Shown: positions 63,967 to 64,000 of the stretch, one piece after another
How the letters are laid out: each line of letters opens with the position of its first letter
Position numbering within the stretch: the stretch's first letter is position 1
Origin: Erwinia sp. JUb26
Lineage (GTDB): Bacteria; Pseudomonadota; Gammaproteobacteria; Enterobacterales; Enterobacteriaceae
DNA: 64,000 nucleotides
Direction: 5' to 3'
Assembly (NCBI RefSeq): GCF_003751505.1
Contig: NZ_RJVB01000007.1
Span: 248,001 to 312,000 of the forward strand
The notes under the pieces: generated by a model
The model's database searches: none
The model's input: only the letters and a program-made list of their open reading frames with translations
What the model was told of the DNA's origin: nothing
Translations under genes and position numbers: made by a program

Positions 63967-64000
63967 TCCGCGTCGGGGGGCATCGCCCCTGAAACCGTGT

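Noticed and set aside
1-64000. CRISPR arrays, tRNA or rRNA genes, insertion-sequence transposases
   Set aside because: I looked for regularly spaced repeats, cloverleaf-like sequences and transposase-like proteins and saw none that I could support.

Overview
The window looks like chromosomal DNA of an enterobacterium, most likely from the Erwinia/Pantoea side of Enterobacterales. This rests on protein similarity to E. coli, GC-rich coding sequence, and a right half that keeps the E. coli gene order around guaBA, ppk-ppx, purMN, upp-uraA, hda-bepA, dapA-bamC and purC. The family-level placement is inference. I see no rRNA, tRNA or CRISPR array, and no intact transposon.

Region 1 (1-5.0 kb) is accessory. 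It holds the end of a His-Xaa-Ser (Hxs) radical-SAM peptide-modification locus (hxsC, hxsA), an MFS transporter, a DUF1304 membrane protein, and a two-gene Fic module with a small upstream partner.

Region 2 (5.1-13.9 kb) is one sugar-use locus, all on the + strand. It encodes split PTS IIA, IIB and IIC subunits, a GH38 mannosidase of the MngB type, a PRD/PTS-domain activator, an outer-membrane porin and a Mak-like ROK sugar kinase. Together these would take up, phosphorylate and cleave a mannosyl compound, probably mannosylglycerate.

Region 3 (14-20 kb) is mixed. It carries a cupin, a HicAB toxin-antitoxin pair, ClcA, and an 860-bp gap holding a GC-rich RNA-like island. The gap is followed by a sugar/H+ symporter paired with a lone PTS IIA and a 52-residue membrane protein.

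Region 4 (20-25 kb) is core: xseA, then divergent guaB-guaA with a PurR site.

Region 5 (25-36.7 kb) is accessory DNA inserted between guaA and yfgG. It holds a solitary antitoxin-like regulator, murP without murQ, a Tat-type L-amino acid deaminase, an AraC regulator with a DUF2000 protein, a DUF3750 protein, a candidate HicA-like toxin with an HTH partner, a DenD-like dehydrogenase with its MFS transporter, and mgtE.

Region 6 (36.8-64 kb) is core again: yfgG, pdeF, tehB, ppx, ppk (with a Pho box), a second Pst-type transporter facing away from ppk, purN-purM, upp-uraA, a periplasmic HAD phosphatase, hda, arsC-like yfgD, bepA, a diguanylate cyclase, perM, bcp, gcvR, dapA, bamC and purC. Purine genes carry PurR-like operators at three places (guaB, purM, purC). 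The ppk/pst region links polyphosphate metabolism to phosphate uptake.
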